64,000 nucleotides of DNA from positions 807,262 to 871,261 of the forward strand of contig NZ_FNIT01000001.1 in assembly GCF_900104035.1 (NCBI RefSeq). The letters run 5' to 3'. The DNA comes from Aureimonas jatrophae (GTDB taxonomy: Bacteria; Pseudomonadota; Alphaproteobacteria; Rhizobiales; Rhizobiaceae). The notes below the pieces were generated by a model that searched no databases, was not told the DNA's origin, and saw only the letters and a program-made list of their open reading frames with translations. Below, piece by piece: positions 16,185 through 28,979 of the stretch. The translations under genes were made by a program, and so were the position numbers. Position 1 is the first letter of the stretch. Each line of letters begins with the position of its first letter.

Positions 16185-16433
16185 TCACGGTGCCCGGTCG
16201 AGCGGCGCCTCGCCCGCCACGATGCGTTCCCGCTCGGCTTCGTGGCGCTGGTGAAGCTCGAGGTAGCGCGGGTTCGCGCTCATGTCCTCGCCCTGCTCGT
16301 TGCGCCGCGAAAGGCCGAGATACTCGACGCTCTCGTCGGGCGTCAGGCCGACGAAGATCTCCCGGCCCTGCTCGTCCAGCGTGATCGCGCGCATGCCGCG
16401 CAGGAACGCCTGTTCTGCCTCGTTCAGGTCCAT
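16185..16433 (-). CDS. Small hypothetical protein, 82 residues
   Basis: The product is acidic and polar, beginning MDLNEAEQAFLRGMRAITLD, with no membrane span. It contains the FVGLTPDESVEYLGL stretch. I do not recognise the family. The start at 16433 is well supported by GAGGAGG eight bases upstream, and codon use is like that of flanking genes, so I treat it as a real gene. It is convergent with the DgkA-like gene and on the same strand as the small gene at 16527. Confidence 0.65.
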   Translation of the reverse strand: MDLNEAEQAFLRGMRAITLDEQGREIFVGLTPDESVEYLGLSRRNEQGEDMSANPRYLELHQRHEAERERIVAGEAPLDRAP

Positions 16434-16526
16434 CCACGTCCTCCTCTTCGAACCGGCGGGAATATGGCGGACGGCTCGCCGGCGGCCATGGGGCCGGCTC
16501 GGCACCGGATTTCCCGCCCGCCGGGC

Positions 16527-16751
16527 CTACTCGATCAAGGCGCGGCGCAGGTTGTGCATCATGGCGAGCGCCAGGATGTCGGTTTCGTCCTGGCTGTTCT
16601 CCATCGACATGTGGAGGGCTTCGGCGAACTGGCCGGGCTTCAGCGCGCCGTTGTCCTCCAGGCAGCGCACGAGGGCGCGCATGGACAGGCGATGGGTCTC
16701 GATCAGGGCGGACAGGACCTCGCGGTCCGGCGTGGGTTTGGCTTTCATCAT
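16527..16751 (-). CDS. Small hypothetical protein, 74 residues
   Basis: The product is a compact, probably helical cytoplasmic protein beginning MMKAKPTPDREVLSALIETH and containing NSQDETDILALAMMHNLRRAL at its end. Two adjacent ATGs (16751 and 16748) could start it, with a weak AGG upstream. I know no function. It sits in a run of small minus-strand genes between the prenyl-lipid operon and the quinol oxidase operon. Confidence 0.6.
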   Translation of the reverse strand: MMKAKPTPDREVLSALIETHRLSMRALVRCLEDNGALKPGQFAEALHMSMENSQDETDILALAMMHNLRRALIE

Positions 16752-16809
16752 CCGAACCTACACCCGCAACCGGTCCCTGACACGAACCAAAGCGTCCCGT
16801 GTCGGCTCC

Positions 16810-16989
16810 TCAGGGTGTCGCCGGGCCGCCGTTCGTGGCGGTGCCGGGTGTGTTCGACGAGCCCGCCCCTTGCGTCGGGCCGGCGCCGCTGCCGGCCTTC
16901 TGGGCGGTGCCGCCGCCCTCGCTGTTGCAGCCGGACAGGGCCATGACGGCGCCGAGCGTCAGCACGGCGAAGGTCAGGTGTGGCTTCAT
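16810..16989 (-). CDS. Small lipoprotein, 59 residues
   Basis: The N-terminal 21 residues form a lipoprotein signal, with a basic start, a hydrophobic core and the lipobox LSGC, so the mature protein would be acylated at that Cys. The mature part is about 38 residues of Gly, Ser, Thr, Pro and Ala without a fold, as in many entericidin-like or spacer lipoproteins. AGGAGA nine bases upstream supports the ATG at 16989. It could be an envelope stress or structural spacer protein; no specific function is claimed. Confidence 0.7.
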   Translation of the reverse strand: MKPHLTFAVLTLGAVMALSGCNSEGGGTAQKAGSGAGPTQGAGSSNTPGTATNGGPATP

Positions 16990-17100
16990 GTCTCGAAATC
17001 TCCTGTTGGGTGGGGAACAACGACCGGGCGCCCGATCGGTTCGCTCCGCCGGTTCTCCGCGGGACAGCGGCCTGCGAGGCGGCTGTCGGGCCATCCGCTC

Positions 17101-17499
17101 TCATCGCCGCTCCGCCTCCTCGTCGCCCTGCAGGGCCACGGCGATGTCGACCGCCGTCACCGCCGCCACGAAGGCGAGCGCTCCGATCCCGCCTTCGCGT
17201 TGCGGGTTGTCCGGGCTCGCGGCCGGAGCGAGCGTGGCCAGGTCCAGGACATCGCCTGCCACACGCGCCCACACCATCGAGACGGGTCGATCGGAGGCGA
17301 GGATCAAGGCACCGGTCGCGATCTCGCGCAGGCCATAGGCCTGGAGAAGCGTGGCCGGGCCGGGGGCGCCGGTGCCGCGCTTCAAGGCGCCGGGCGCCAG
17401 CAGCTCGCCGAGGCCCAGTGCGATCGAGACCCAGCCGAGGCCGCGGGCCAGGGACTGGGCCCGGTGGTTGGTCCGAAGATGGGGGCGCGTGCGGGACAT
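17101..17499 (-). CDS. Small membrane protein of unknown function
   Basis: This 132-residue protein has about four hydrophobic segments: one in GLGWVSIALGLGELLAPGAL, one in LLQAYGLREIATGALILA, one around VAGDVLDLATLA, and one near the C-terminus (GALAFVAAVTAVDIAVAL). The middle motif is similar to membrane proteins often found next to SRPBCC/cyclase-like genes, but I cannot name a family with confidence. AGGAGAG five bases before the ATG at 17499 sets the start. Confidence 0.65.
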   Translation of the reverse strand: MSRTRPHLRTNHRAQSLARGLGWVSIALGLGELLAPGALKRGTGAPGPATLLQAYGLREIATGALILASDRPVSMVWARVAGDVLDLATLAPAASPDNPQREGGIGALAFVAAVTAVDIAVALQGDEEAERR

Positions 17500-17589
17500 C
17501 GTCGCTCTCCTGGAAAGGAACGGCAACGACGGCTTCCGCACGCGGGTTCGCCCGGGGGAGAGGGGACTTCATGCGTCTCGGCTACGGGT

Positions 17590-17617
17590 GTCGCGGCTAA
17601 CGAAACGGGGCCGCGAC
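17590..17617 (-). terminator. Hairpin directly after cyoD
   Basis: A perfect 8-bp stem, GTCGCGGC/GCCGCGAC, with a 12-base loop lies 10 bases past the cyoD stop. There is no strong T run after it, so it may stabilise the transcript end rather than terminate by itself. Confidence 0.4.
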
Positions 17618-17627
17618 GCCCTGCCGG

Positions 17628-17978
17628 TCACATCATCCGTTCGTGCAGGTTGCCCAGGATCCAGATCGTGCCGCCCGCCATCAAGGCGATGATCAGCGAG
17701 GTGAAGAGGATCAGCTGGAGGTCGTCGCGGGTCGAGCGGTCGAGGCTGATATGGAGAAAGAAGCGGAAGTGCACGACGATCTGCGCGAGCGCGGCGAGGC
17801 CGATCGCGGTCAGCACCCAGCGGCCATCCAGACCAGCGGCCACCAGGCTGAACGGAAGCGCGGTCAGGAGAACGGCGAGAGCGAAGCCCGTCAGATAGGA
17901 GCGCAGCTCCGCCCGCCGGCCCGCCTCGCGCCGGGCCGCACGCTTGGCGCCGGTTTCGTGGGGGAGGCGTGCGCTCAT
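17628..17978 (-). CDS. Cytochrome bo3-type quinol oxidase subunit IV
   Basis: This 116-residue protein has a charged N-terminal region of about 25 residues, then three hydrophobic helices (about 27-48, 55-75 and 85-108). The central VLTAIGLAALAQIVVHFRFFLHI carries the family-typical Gln/His-Phe pattern. CyoD helps assemble the copper site of subunit I in the inner membrane. It is the last gene of the oxidase operon and its start overlaps the cyoC stop by four bases. Confidence 0.92.
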   Translation of the reverse strand: MSARLPHETGAKRAARREAGRRAELRSYLTGFALAVLLTALPFSLVAAGLDGRWVLTAIGLAALAQIVVHFRFFLHISLDRSTRDDLQLILFTSLIIALMAGGTIWILGNLHERMM

Positions 17979-18613
17979 GAGGACAGTCCCACCAGGTAGA
18001 TCACCGAGAAGAGGCCGATCCAGACGACGTCCAGCATGTGCCAGAAAAGCGCCAGGCGCATGACGCGCAGCTTCACCGCGGCGCTGAGGCCGAAGCGGAA
18101 GACCTGCGCGATCATCACCGCGATCCAGAGGCAGCCGATCGCGACATGCAGCCCGTGCGTCGACAGGAGGACATAGAGAGCCGACAGGAAGCCGGAGCGC
18201 TGGGGCGGCGCCCCTTGCGCCGACCAGTCGGCGAAGTCCTTGAGTTCCAGGCCGAGGAAGGCGAGGCCGAGAAGAAGCGTGAGCGCGAGCCAGCCGACGA
18301 GGCGCGAGCGCGGATCCTCGTACTTCAGCGCGAGCGAGGCCATGCCGAACGTGAGGCTCGACAGAAGCAGCAGCCCGGTCTCGAAGGCCGCCGGCCCGAG
18401 CGTGAGGATGTCGCGCGGGCCCGGCCCCCCGTCGGTCATGGGCACGGCCGTGGCGTAGACGGCGATCAGCAGCGCGAAGAGCACCACGTCGCTCATCAGG
18501 AAGACCCAGAAGCCGAACACGGTCTCCTCGGCTTCGGCGTGGGCGAAGGTGTCGGTCTCGGCGAGGTTGAGGCCAGGATGGCGGGTGTCGTGGTCGGCGA
18601 TGGCGTCGCTCAT
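17975..18613 (-). CDS. Cytochrome bo3-type quinol oxidase subunit III
   Basis: This 212-residue protein has the five-helix heme-copper oxidase subunit III pattern and is shorter at the N-terminus than the seven-helix cytochrome c oxidase form, as expected for CyoC. Recognisable stretches are FGFWVFLMSDVVLFALLIAV, LLLLSSLTFGMASLAL and LLSTHGLHVAIGCLWI. I put the start at 18613, where its ATG overlaps the cyoB stop as ATGA. It stabilises the catalytic subunit and proton entry. Confidence 0.93.
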   Translation of the reverse strand: MSDAIADHDTRHPGLNLAETDTFAHAEAEETVFGFWVFLMSDVVLFALLIAVYATAVPMTDGGPGPRDILTLGPAAFETGLLLLSSLTFGMASLALKYEDPRSRLVGWLALTLLLGLAFLGLELKDFADWSAQGAPPQRSGFLSALYVLLSTHGLHVAIGCLWIAVMIAQVFRFGLSAAVKLRVMRLALFWHMLDVVWIGLFSVIYLVGLSS

Positions 18614-20667
18614 GCGCTGGCCTCCGCCAGACCCATGTTGCGGGAGGCGGTCTCGTCGTCGCGCCCGACCGGCTCGGCCGCGCGGACCTGTCGGAGCCAG
18701 CGCGCCTCGTCGCGTGCGATGCGGCTCGCGGGAATGGTCTCGGTCAGGTCGGTCTGGAACGAGCGGGCGATCGTGGTGGCGACCACGAACAGGAGCGAGG
18801 CGATCGCCAGCCACCAGATGTGCCAGACCACGGCGAAGCCGCAGGCCGCCCCGCCCATGCCGATCAGGAAGGCGACGCCGGTGTTGCGCGGCATCTCGAT
18901 GTCGGTGTGGATGAAGCCCGGCCGGTAGGCCTCACCGCGCTTCTTCTCCTGCGCGAAGGGATCGCGCTGGTCGACCACCGGCAGGGCCGCGAAGTTGTAG
19001 GCCGGTGCGGGGGCGGGGATCGACCATTCCAGCGTGCGCCCGTTCCATGGGTCGCCGGCGGGAACGGCGAGCGCCGCGCGCCGCCGGATCGAGACGGCGA
19101 GCTGCGTGACGAGCGTCGCCAGCGCGGCGAGCAGGAAGGCGGCGCCCACGGCCGCAACGATCATATAGGGAAGGTAGGCGGGGTTGTCGTAGGTCACGGT
19201 GCGCCGTGTCATGCCCATGGCGCCGAGCACGTAGAGCGGCATGAAGGCGAGCGTGAAGCCCGTCACCCAGCAGCCCCAGGACAGGCGTCCCCACCATTCG
19301 TCGAGCCGGAAGCCGAAGGCCTTGGGGAACCAGTAGGTGTAGCCCGCTAGCATCCCGAACAGGAGGCCGGGGATCAGCATGTTGTGGAAGTGGGCGACCA
19401 GGAACAGCGAGTTGTGCACCTGGTAGTCGATCGCCGGGTTGGCGAGGAGGATGCCCGTCAGCCCGCCGATCACGAACAGCATCATGAAGGCGAGCGCGTA
19501 GAGCATGGGCACGGCGAAGCGCACGCGGCCCCGGTACATGGTGAAGATCCAGTCGAAGATCTTCACCCCCGTCGGCACGCCGATCGTCATCGTGGCGATG
19601 CCGAAGGCCGCATTGATGTCGGCGTTTTGGCCCATGGTGAAGAAGTGGTGCACCCAGACCGTGAAGGAGAGCACCGCGATGCACATGGTGGCCGCCACCA
19701 GCGCCTTGTAGCCGTAGAGGAACTTCGAGGAGAAGGTCGAGACGACCTCGGAATAAACGCCGAAGGCCGGCAGGATCAGGATGTAGACCTCGGGATGGCC
19801 GAACAACCAGAACAGGTTGGCGAAGTTCATCATGTTGCCGCCCCCGTCGTTCGTGAAGAAGTGCATGCCGAGGTAGCGGTCCATGGCGAGGAGCCCGGTC
19901 GCGACCGTGAGCGGGGGCAGGGCGAAGATCATCAGGATCGCGGTGCAGAGCGCCGTCCAGCAGAAGAGCGGCATGCGCATGAGGTGCAGGCCCGCGCAGC
20001 GCCGCTTGTAGATCGTCACCGCGATGTTGACGCCGGTCAGCGTCGAGCCGATCGAGCCGAGCGTCAGCGCCACGATCCAGTAGTCCGGCCCGACGCCGGG
20101 GCTGAAGGTCGCGTCGGTATAGGGTGGGTAGCCGCTCCAGCCGCCGGTCGAGAACTTGCCGATGACGAGCGAGGCCATCATCAGGCCGGCGCCGCCCGCC
20201 GTCAGCCAGAAGCTGATCGCGTTGAGGAGCGGAAAGGACACGTCGCGCGCCCCGATCTGCAGCGGCACCGCGAAGTTGATGAGCCCGGTCAGGAACGGCA
20301 TCGCCATGAAGAAGATCATGATCGAGCCGTGGGTGGAGAAGAGCTGGGCGAAGTGCTCGGGCGGCAGGTAGCCCGGCGCGTTCAGCGCCAGCGCCTGCTG
20401 GAGGCGCATCATCGAGCCCTCGACGATGCCGCGCGACATCATCACGAGCGAGAGCACGACGTACATGATGCCGATGCGCTTGTGGTCGAGCGTCGTCAGC
20501 CACTCGCGCCACAGCCAGCCCCAGCGCCCGGTCCAGGTGAGAAGCGCGACGACGGCGATGGCGCCCACCACCACCAGCGAGGCGGCCGCCGTCGCGATCG
20601 CGCTGTAGAAGGGCAGGGCGTCGAAGGACAGGCGCCCGAAGAGAAGCGTGCCCCAATCAGTGGCCAT
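18610..20667 (-). CDS. Cytochrome bo3-type quinol oxidase subunit I
   Basis: This 685-residue catalytic subunit binds heme b, heme o and CuB and pumps protons while reducing oxygen. The heme and copper ligands are present: His113 and His426/His428, His291 with cross-linked Tyr295 (GHPEVYILILPAFG), and His340/His341. The K-channel Lys369 and Glu293 are also present. The quinol-site residues known from E. coli are Arg79, His105 and Gln108, while the position equivalent to Asp75 is Glu83, a conservative change. An extended C-terminal part after the twelve core helices follows the CyoB plan. The start overlaps the cyoA end by 11 bases. Confidence 0.96.
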   Translation of the reverse strand: MATDWGTLLFGRLSFDALPFYSAIATAAASLVVVGAIAVVALLTWTGRWGWLWREWLTTLDHKRIGIMYVVLSLVMMSRGIVEGSMMRLQQALALNAPGYLPPEHFAQLFSTHGSIMIFFMAMPFLTGLINFAVPLQIGARDVSFPLLNAISFWLTAGGAGLMMASLVIGKFSTGGWSGYPPYTDATFSPGVGPDYWIVALTLGSIGSTLTGVNIAVTIYKRRCAGLHLMRMPLFCWTALCTAILMIFALPPLTVATGLLAMDRYLGMHFFTNDGGGNMMNFANLFWLFGHPEVYILILPAFGVYSEVVSTFSSKFLYGYKALVAATMCIAVLSFTVWVHHFFTMGQNADINAAFGIATMTIGVPTGVKIFDWIFTMYRGRVRFAVPMLYALAFMMLFVIGGLTGILLANPAIDYQVHNSLFLVAHFHNMLIPGLLFGMLAGYTYWFPKAFGFRLDEWWGRLSWGCWVTGFTLAFMPLYVLGAMGMTRRTVTYDNPAYLPYMIVAAVGAAFLLAALATLVTQLAVSIRRRAALAVPAGDPWNGRTLEWSIPAPAPAYNFAALPVVDQRDPFAQEKKRGEAYRPGFIHTDIEMPRNTGVAFLIGMGGAACGFAVVWHIWWLAIASLLFVVATTIARSFQTDLTETIPASRIARDEARWLRQVRAAEPVGRDDETASRNMGLAEASA

Positions 20668-21682
20668 CGTGCGCGCCCTCCATCTCCGGCATCGGGTCGG
20701 CGACCGGCAGCGGCACGGTCGACGACGCCATGCCGCCCGTCATCTCGTGCGCCATGGCGGGCCGGTGGCGCGCGACGAAGCGCGCGAAGAGGTCCGGGGG
20801 AACCTGCGAGAAGACGACCTGATCGCCCGGCGCGCCGAGCGCCTGCGCGGCGTCGCGCGCGCTGCCCTGACGCGTCAGGGTCGCCAGCGCCGCGTCGTCC
20901 AGCGGGCGGTCGGCGAGCTGCGCGGCCCGCACGAAGTCGGCAAAGCCTCCCGCCGGCAGCGCCGAAACGGAGAAGCGCTGGTTCTGGAAGCCCATGCCGT
21001 TGAACTGCGTGTTGTGGCCGCGCCGCTCGCCAGGGCGGTCGGCCAGAAGGTTCAGCTCCGTCACCATGCCAGCCATGGCGTAGATCTGGCTGCCGAGCGC
21101 GGGGATCGCGAAGCTCTGCATGACGGTGTCGCTGGTGAGACGGAAGCGAACGGGGCGCCCGGCGGGAATGGCGAGCGTGCCCACGCTTGCGATGCGCTCA
21201 TCGGGGTAGATGAACAGCCACTTCCAGTCGAGGCCGACGACCTCGATCTCGAGCGGCGCCTCGGCGGCGGCCGAGGCGATCGGCCGGTAGGGATCGAGAG
21301 AACGCGCCTTCCAAATCACGCCGCCGAGCACGATGACGATGATGATCGGCACCACCCAGATCGCGATCTCGATCGGCCAGGAGAAGCCCCAGTCGGGCGT
21401 GTAGCGGGCGCGCGTGTTGGTGCGCCGGTAGCGCCACGCAAACAAGGGCACCAGCACCAGCACCGGCACCACCACGAGCGACATCCAGGCGACGACCTGG
21501 AAGAACATCGACCGTTGCGCCGCCGCCACGGGGCCGAGCGGGTCGAAGAAGGACAGCGGTCCCATGGCGCAGCCAGCGAGCGCGAGCGGCAGCGCCATGG
21601 TCGTCGCCCTCCGGGCGATCCGATAGCCCTGCCGGGTACGGGCGGGCGCTGGTCTCCGGTCGATCCGGTGAACTCTGGGCAC
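20657..21682 (-). CDS. Cytochrome bo3-type quinol oxidase subunit II
   Basis: This 341-residue subunit is a lipoprotein: a long basic N-terminus leads to the lipobox LAGC with Cys38. Two membrane helices follow (about 58-80 and 104-125), then the cupredoxin domain starting near VVGLDWKWLFIYPDE. The CuA cysteines of cytochrome c oxidases are missing, which fits quinol rather than cytochrome c as donor. I chose the GTG at 21682 because GAGGAG lies five bases upstream; an ATG at 21598 would leave a much shorter signal. It is the first gene of cyoABCD. No heme O synthase gene (cyoE) is present in the window. Confidence 0.92.
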   Translation of the reverse strand: MPRVHRIDRRPAPARTRQGYRIARRATTMALPLALAGCAMGPLSFFDPLGPVAAAQRSMFFQVVAWMSLVVVPVLVLVPLFAWRYRRTNTRARYTPDWGFSWPIEIAIWVVPIIIVIVLGGVIWKARSLDPYRPIASAAAEAPLEIEVVGLDWKWLFIYPDERIASVGTLAIPAGRPVRFRLTSDTVMQSFAIPALGSQIYAMAGMVTELNLLADRPGERRGHNTQFNGMGFQNQRFSVSALPAGGFADFVRAAQLADRPLDDAALATLTRQGSARDAAQALGAPGDQVVFSQVPPDLFARFVARHRPAMAHEMTGGMASSTVPLPVADPMPEMEGAHDGH

Positions 21683-21893
21683 GTCGTCTCCTCGGCGAGA
21701 TCCTTGAGCGAGACACGTCCGCGTGATGTCCCATAGCGGGCGATATAGAGGCCCCGGGCGAGCCTGTAGGGGGGCGACGACCCGCCACGGCGATGGCCGG
21801 CTTGCGGACCGATCTTTCCACAGGCTGTCCACAGGTTGGCCGATCCGGGCGCCGGGAACCGGTCGCGGCGTTGACTTCGAACGGCTGGACGCG

Positions 21894-21908
21894 GAACAAA
21901 AAGGGAAC
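21894..21908 (+). promoter_or_regulatory. LexA (SOS) box GAAC-N7-GAAC upstream of imuA
   Basis: GAAC at 21894-21897 and GAAC at 21905-21908 are separated by seven bases, the direct-repeat operator bound by alphaproteobacterial LexA (GTTC-N7-GTTC on the other strand). It lies 19 bases before the first possible imuA start, placing it over the promoter or transcription start. DNA damage should therefore induce imuA-imuB-dnaE2. Confidence 0.85.
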
Positions 21909-21950
21909 ATATCGCCCTGACGCCTCGTGATTCGCATCTGGACCGCGCCC

Positions 21951-22697
21951 ATGCCGGACCCTTCTCCATCGCCTGTCTCGCTCGACGAGCTGCGCCGGCG
22001 CGTGCGCCGGCTGGAAGGAGCGCTCGCGCCCGGCCGCGATGTCCTGCCCTTCGGGGTGGAGGCGATCGACGAGCGGCTGCCGGGCGGCGGTCTGGTGCTC
22101 GGCGCGCTGCACGAGGTGGCGCCGGGGGGCGCGCGGCTGGCGGACCGCACGGCGGCGACGTTGTTTTGCGCCGGGATCGCGGCCCGCACACGCGGCTCCG
22201 TCCTGTGGTGCGTCGCGCGACAGGACCTGTTCGCGCCCGGCCTCCATCAGGCGGGCTTGGCTCACGGGCGCGTCCTCTTCGTGGAGGCGGGCGAGGACCG
22301 CGCGCTTCTCGCCTGCTTCGAGGAGGGGCTGCGCCACGGGGGGCTGGGCGCGGTGGTGGCCGAGGTCGCGCGCCTGCCTGCGACCGCCTCGCGCCGCCTG
22401 CAGCTCGCGGCCGAGCGCTCGGGCGTGCTCGCCCTCGCGCTGCGTCCCTCGCCCGAGGAGGACGCGGGCCTGCCCACCGCCTCGCTGACGCGCTGGCGCG
22501 TCGCCTCGCACGCCTCGCTGCCGCTTGCGGTTCCGGGCCTGGGAAGCGGGCGCTGGCGTCTGGAACTGGTGCGGTGCCGCGGGGGCGAGCCCGCCGCCTT
22601 TGAAGTGGAAGCCGTCGATGGGTCGGGTCGTCTCGCTGTTTCTGCCCCGCTGGCCGACCGATCGGCTGCGCCGCAAGTCGCCCGGCAGCGCGCCTGA
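21951..22697 (+). CDS. ImuA, SOS mutasome accessory protein (RecA-like)
   Basis: This 248-residue protein resembles the SulA/RecA-like ImuA of alphaproteobacterial mutagenesis cassettes. It begins with LDELRRRVRRLEGA, continues with the conserved LPGGGLVLGALHEVAPGG segment near residue 43, and includes the LWCVARQDLFAPGL and GRVLFVEAGEDRALL stretches. ImuA cooperates with ImuB and DnaE2 in translesion synthesis. A GTG at 21927 would add eight residues; I prefer the ATG because the conserved region begins just after it. The 3' end overlaps imuB by 80 bases. Confidence 0.88.
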   Translation: MPDPSPSPVSLDELRRRVRRLEGALAPGRDVLPFGVEAIDERLPGGGLVLGALHEVAPGGARLADRTAATLFCAGIAARTRGSVLWCVARQDLFAPGLHQAGLAHGRVLFVEAGEDRALLACFEEGLRHGGLGAVVAEVARLPATASRRLQLAAERSGVLALALRPSPEEDAGLPTASLTRWRVASHASLPLAVPGLGSGRWRLELVRCRGGEPAAFEVEAVDGSGRLAVSAPLADRSAAPQVARQRA

Positions 22698-24143
22698 CGC
22701 CGAGACGCCGCTCGTGCTCGTCGAGCGCGAGGGCAACCGCCGCATCGTGCGGGCCGCCGACCGGCTCGCCGAGGCGGCGGGCCTGCGCGTCGGCCTGCCG
22801 GCCGCCAAGGCGCAGGCCATGGTGCCGGGGTTGGCGGTTCTGGAGACGGATGCGCGGGGCGATGCCGAGGCGCTGGAGCGCCTCGCGCTCTGGGCCCTGC
22901 GCTTCTCCCCCGTCGTCGCCGCCGACCCGCCGGACGGGCTGGTGATGGAGATCACGGGAACCGAGCATCTGCACGGCGACGAGGAGGCGCTTCTGCGTTG
23001 CCTCGTGGACCGGCTCCATGCTTCCGGCCTCGAGGCGCGCGCCGCGGTCGCCGACACCTGGGGCGCCGCCCATGCCGCGGCCCGCCACAGCGGTGCGCGC
23101 CTTGCGATCGTGGCGCCGGGCGAGACGCGCCAAGGCATAGAGCCGCTGCCCGTCGAGGCGCTGCGGCTCGATCCCGCGCACCTGCCGGAGTTGCGCCACC
23201 TCGGCCTCGTTCGCATCGGCGACCTTCTGCGCCAGCCGCGCGCGGGGCTGGCCCGGCGTTTCGGATCGCCGACCCTGCGCCGCCTCGACCAAGCGCTCGG
23301 TTCCGTGCCCGAGCCGATCGAGCCCGTGCGCGAGAGCGCGCCGGTCGAGGTGCGCCGCGTCTTCGCCGAGCCGATCTCGGCGCGCGAGACGATCGACCGC
23401 CACCTCGCCATCCTCATGGGACGTCTGTGCGCCGACATGGAGGCGCGCCGGCTCGGCGCGCGACGGCTCGACCTTCTCTTCGGCCGCGTCGACAACACGC
23501 GCCAGGTGCTGCGGGTCGGCACCGGCCGCCCGGTGCGTGATCCCGCCCATCTCCTGCGCCTGCTGGCCGAGCGGCTGGGCACGGTGGATCCGGGCTTCGG
23601 CATCGAGACCATGCGGCTCGCCGCCACCGGCACCGAGCCGTTGGCCGAGCGGCAGATCGCCACCGACCTGGGCGAGGAGGCGCCGGGGACGGTCGACCTC
23701 TCGGCGCTCGTCGACATCCTCGCGACGCGCGTCGGCGAGCGGCGCGTCTACCGCTTCGCCCCGGCGCAAAGCGACGTGCCCGAGCGCTCCGTGCGCCGCG
23801 TCGAGGCGCTCGCCCCCGACGACGGCGCGAGCTGGCACGACCGCTGGCCGCGCCCTGGGCGCCTCCTGCCGCGACCCCGGCCGATCCAGACGCTCGCCCT
23901 CCTGCCGGACCACCCGCCTGCCTCCTTCACGCTGGCGGGCACGCGCCACCGCGTGACGCGCGCCGACGGGCCCGAGCGCGTCTTCGGCGAATGGTGGCGC
24001 ACCGAGCGCGAGACGGCGCTGTCGCGCGACTACTTCCGCGTCGAGACGGAAGGGGGCGAGCGCTACTGGATCTTCCGCGCGGGCGACGGCGAGCGCACCG
24101 AGACCGGCTCGGGCGCCTGGTTCCTCCACGGCGTGTTCGGATA

Positions 24144-24144
<1 letters not shown>
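22618..24144 (+). CDS. ImuB, inactive Y-family polymerase-like subunit
   Basis: This 508-residue protein has a Y-family polymerase fold without the catalytic acids: the first strand reads [13 protein letters not shown] where active polymerases have a metal-binding Asp, and the later [17 protein letters not shown] segment lacks the Asp-Glu pair. It keeps a helix-hairpin-helix region near [18 protein letters not shown] and a C-terminal tail that recruits the beta clamp and DnaE2 in characterised systems. It acts as the scaffold of the mutasome. The imuB stop TAG overlaps the dnaE2 start as TAGTG. Confidence 0.93.
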
Positions 24145-27317
<3,173 letters not shown>

Positions 27318-28979
27318 CTAGAACAGGTCGCCCTGCACGGCGTCGGCCTCGGCGCGCTGCTGCCGGCGCTTAGGGCGGGCGGGCCTGGCCGCCGGCGCGA
27401 CGGCGATCGCCGCCGGCACCGCTTCCTCGCCGCCGCCCTCTGGCGGCTCGGCGCGCGCATCCACCGCGACCGCCGCGCGCCGGCGCCCGCGCGCAAATTC
27501 CAGCTCGAAGCGCGTGCCGGGCAGAAGATCCTCGGGCCGCGTGATCGGCATGTCCCCTTCGCCGCGCACGATCGCGTAGCCCCGCTCCAGGACGTTGCGC
27601 GGGTTGAGGCTGTCGGCCACGCGCCAGGCGTTGTTCAGCGTCCCGCGACGACGCTCCAGTGCGGTGAGCTGCGCCCGGTCCAGCCGGTCACCGAGGGTCA
27701 GGAGGCGGTGGCGCGCCTCGGCGCTGCGGCTGGCGACGGCGTTGGGCCGGAGGCTGGCACCGAGACGGTCGAGCCGGTGCCGACGCTCGGCCAGAAGGGC
27801 GCGCGCGCCCTGCAGGACCCGCGCCTCGGCATGGCGAAGGCTCGCGCGCTTCTCGCGCAGGCCCGCCTCGAGCTGGCCGGGCGCGAGCCCGGCCGCGATC
27901 TCGGACAGCGCTCGCCGACGCTCCGACAAGGACAAGCGCAGCGACCGGCCGAGCGAGCCCTCCGCCTCGTCGAGCCGGCGGCGGGGCAGGGCGAGGAGCG
28001 CATCGACGGTGGGCAGCGCGCGGGCGAGCGATACCAGCTGGCGCCGCTCGCCCTGGAGCGTGCGCGAGACCGCTGCACCCGAGCGGGCGCCGATCGCCGC
28101 CAGCGTCGCCACGAGGTCGGCGCGCACCGGCACCGCCATCTCGGCCGCGCCCGTCGGCGTCGGCGCCCGGCGGTCGGCCGCGTGGTCGATCAGGGTCCAG
28201 TCGGTCTCGTGGCCGACCGCGGAGATCAGCGGGATGTCGCTGGCCGCCGCGGCGCGCACCACGCTCTCGTCGTTGAAGCCCCAGAGGTCCTCGAGCGAGC
28301 CGCCGCCGCGCGCCACGATCAGCAGGTCGGGGCGCGGGATCGCGCCGCCGGGCTCGATCGCGTTGAAGCCTCGAATGGCCGCCGAAACCTCCTCGCCGCA
28401 GGTCTCGCCCTGCACGCGCACCGGCCAGACCAGGAGATGCAGCGGAAAGCGGTCGGCGATGCGGTGGCGGATGTCGCGGATCACCGCGCCGGTCGGCGAG
28501 GTGACGATGCCGATGACGCGCGGCAGGAAGGGCAGGGGACGCTTGCGCGCCTGCGCGAACAGGCCCTCGGCCTCCAGCTTCAGGCGTCGCTCGTTGAGCA
28601 GCGCCATCAGGGCGCCGGCGCCCGCCGGCTCCATCTGCTCGATCACGATCTGGTACTTGGACGAGCCCGGGAAGGTCGTGAGCTTGCCGGTGGCGATGAC
28701 CTCCAGCCCTTCTTCGGGCTTGAAGGCGATCTTCAGCATGGAGCCGCGCCAGATCACGGCCTCGAGCCGGGACTTGTCGTCCTTGAGGGCGAAATAGGCG
28801 TGGCCCGAGGAATGGGGGCCGCGATAGCCCGAGATCTCGCCGCGCACGCGCACATGCCCGAAGGCGTCCTCGACCGTGCGCTTCAGCGCGCCCGAGATTT
28901 CCGAGACCGTATACTCGGCGGCGTTCGTGCCGGCGGGCTCGGCCGCGGCCGCCCGGGCCGTCGTGCGGGCGCTCACCAT
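27318..28979 (-). CDS. Exodeoxyribonuclease VII large subunit
   Basis: This 553-residue protein has the XseA layout: an N-terminal OB fold ([18 protein letters not shown] to about residue 110), the catalytic domain with [14 protein letters not shown] and [19 protein letters not shown], and a long arginine-rich coiled-coil region to about 430. The C-terminal 60 residues are low-complexity Ala/Pro/Arg. Together with the small subunit XseB, encoded elsewhere, it degrades single-stranded DNA. The ATG at 28979 overlaps the LysR gene stop by seven bases. It is convergent with dnaE2, and the two stops abut at 27317/27318. Confidence 0.95.
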   Translation of the reverse strand: MVSARTTARAAAAEPAGTNAAEYTVSEISGALKRTVEDAFGHVRVRGEISGYRGPHSSGHAYFALKDDKSRLEAVIWRGSMLKIAFKPEEGLEVIATGKLTTFPGSSKYQIVIEQMEPAGAGALMALLNERRLKLEAEGLFAQARKRPLPFLPRVIGIVTSPTGAVIRDIRHRIADRFPLHLLVWPVRVQGETCGEEVSAAIRGFNAIEPGGAIPRPDLLIVARGGGSLEDLWGFNDESVVRAAAASDIPLISAVGHETDWTLIDHAADRRAPTPTGAAEMAVPVRADLVATLAAIGARSGAAVSRTLQGERRQLVSLARALPTVDALLALPRRRLDEAEGSLGRSLRLSLSERRRALSEIAAGLAPGQLEAGLREKRASLRHAEARVLQGARALLAERRHRLDRLGASLRPNAVASRSAEARHRLLTLGDRLDRAQLTALERRRGTLNNAWRVADSLNPRNVLERGYAIVRGEGDMPITRPEDLLPGTRFELEFARGRRRAAVAVDARAEPPEGGGEEAVPAAIAVAPAARPARPKRRQQRAEADAVQGDLF

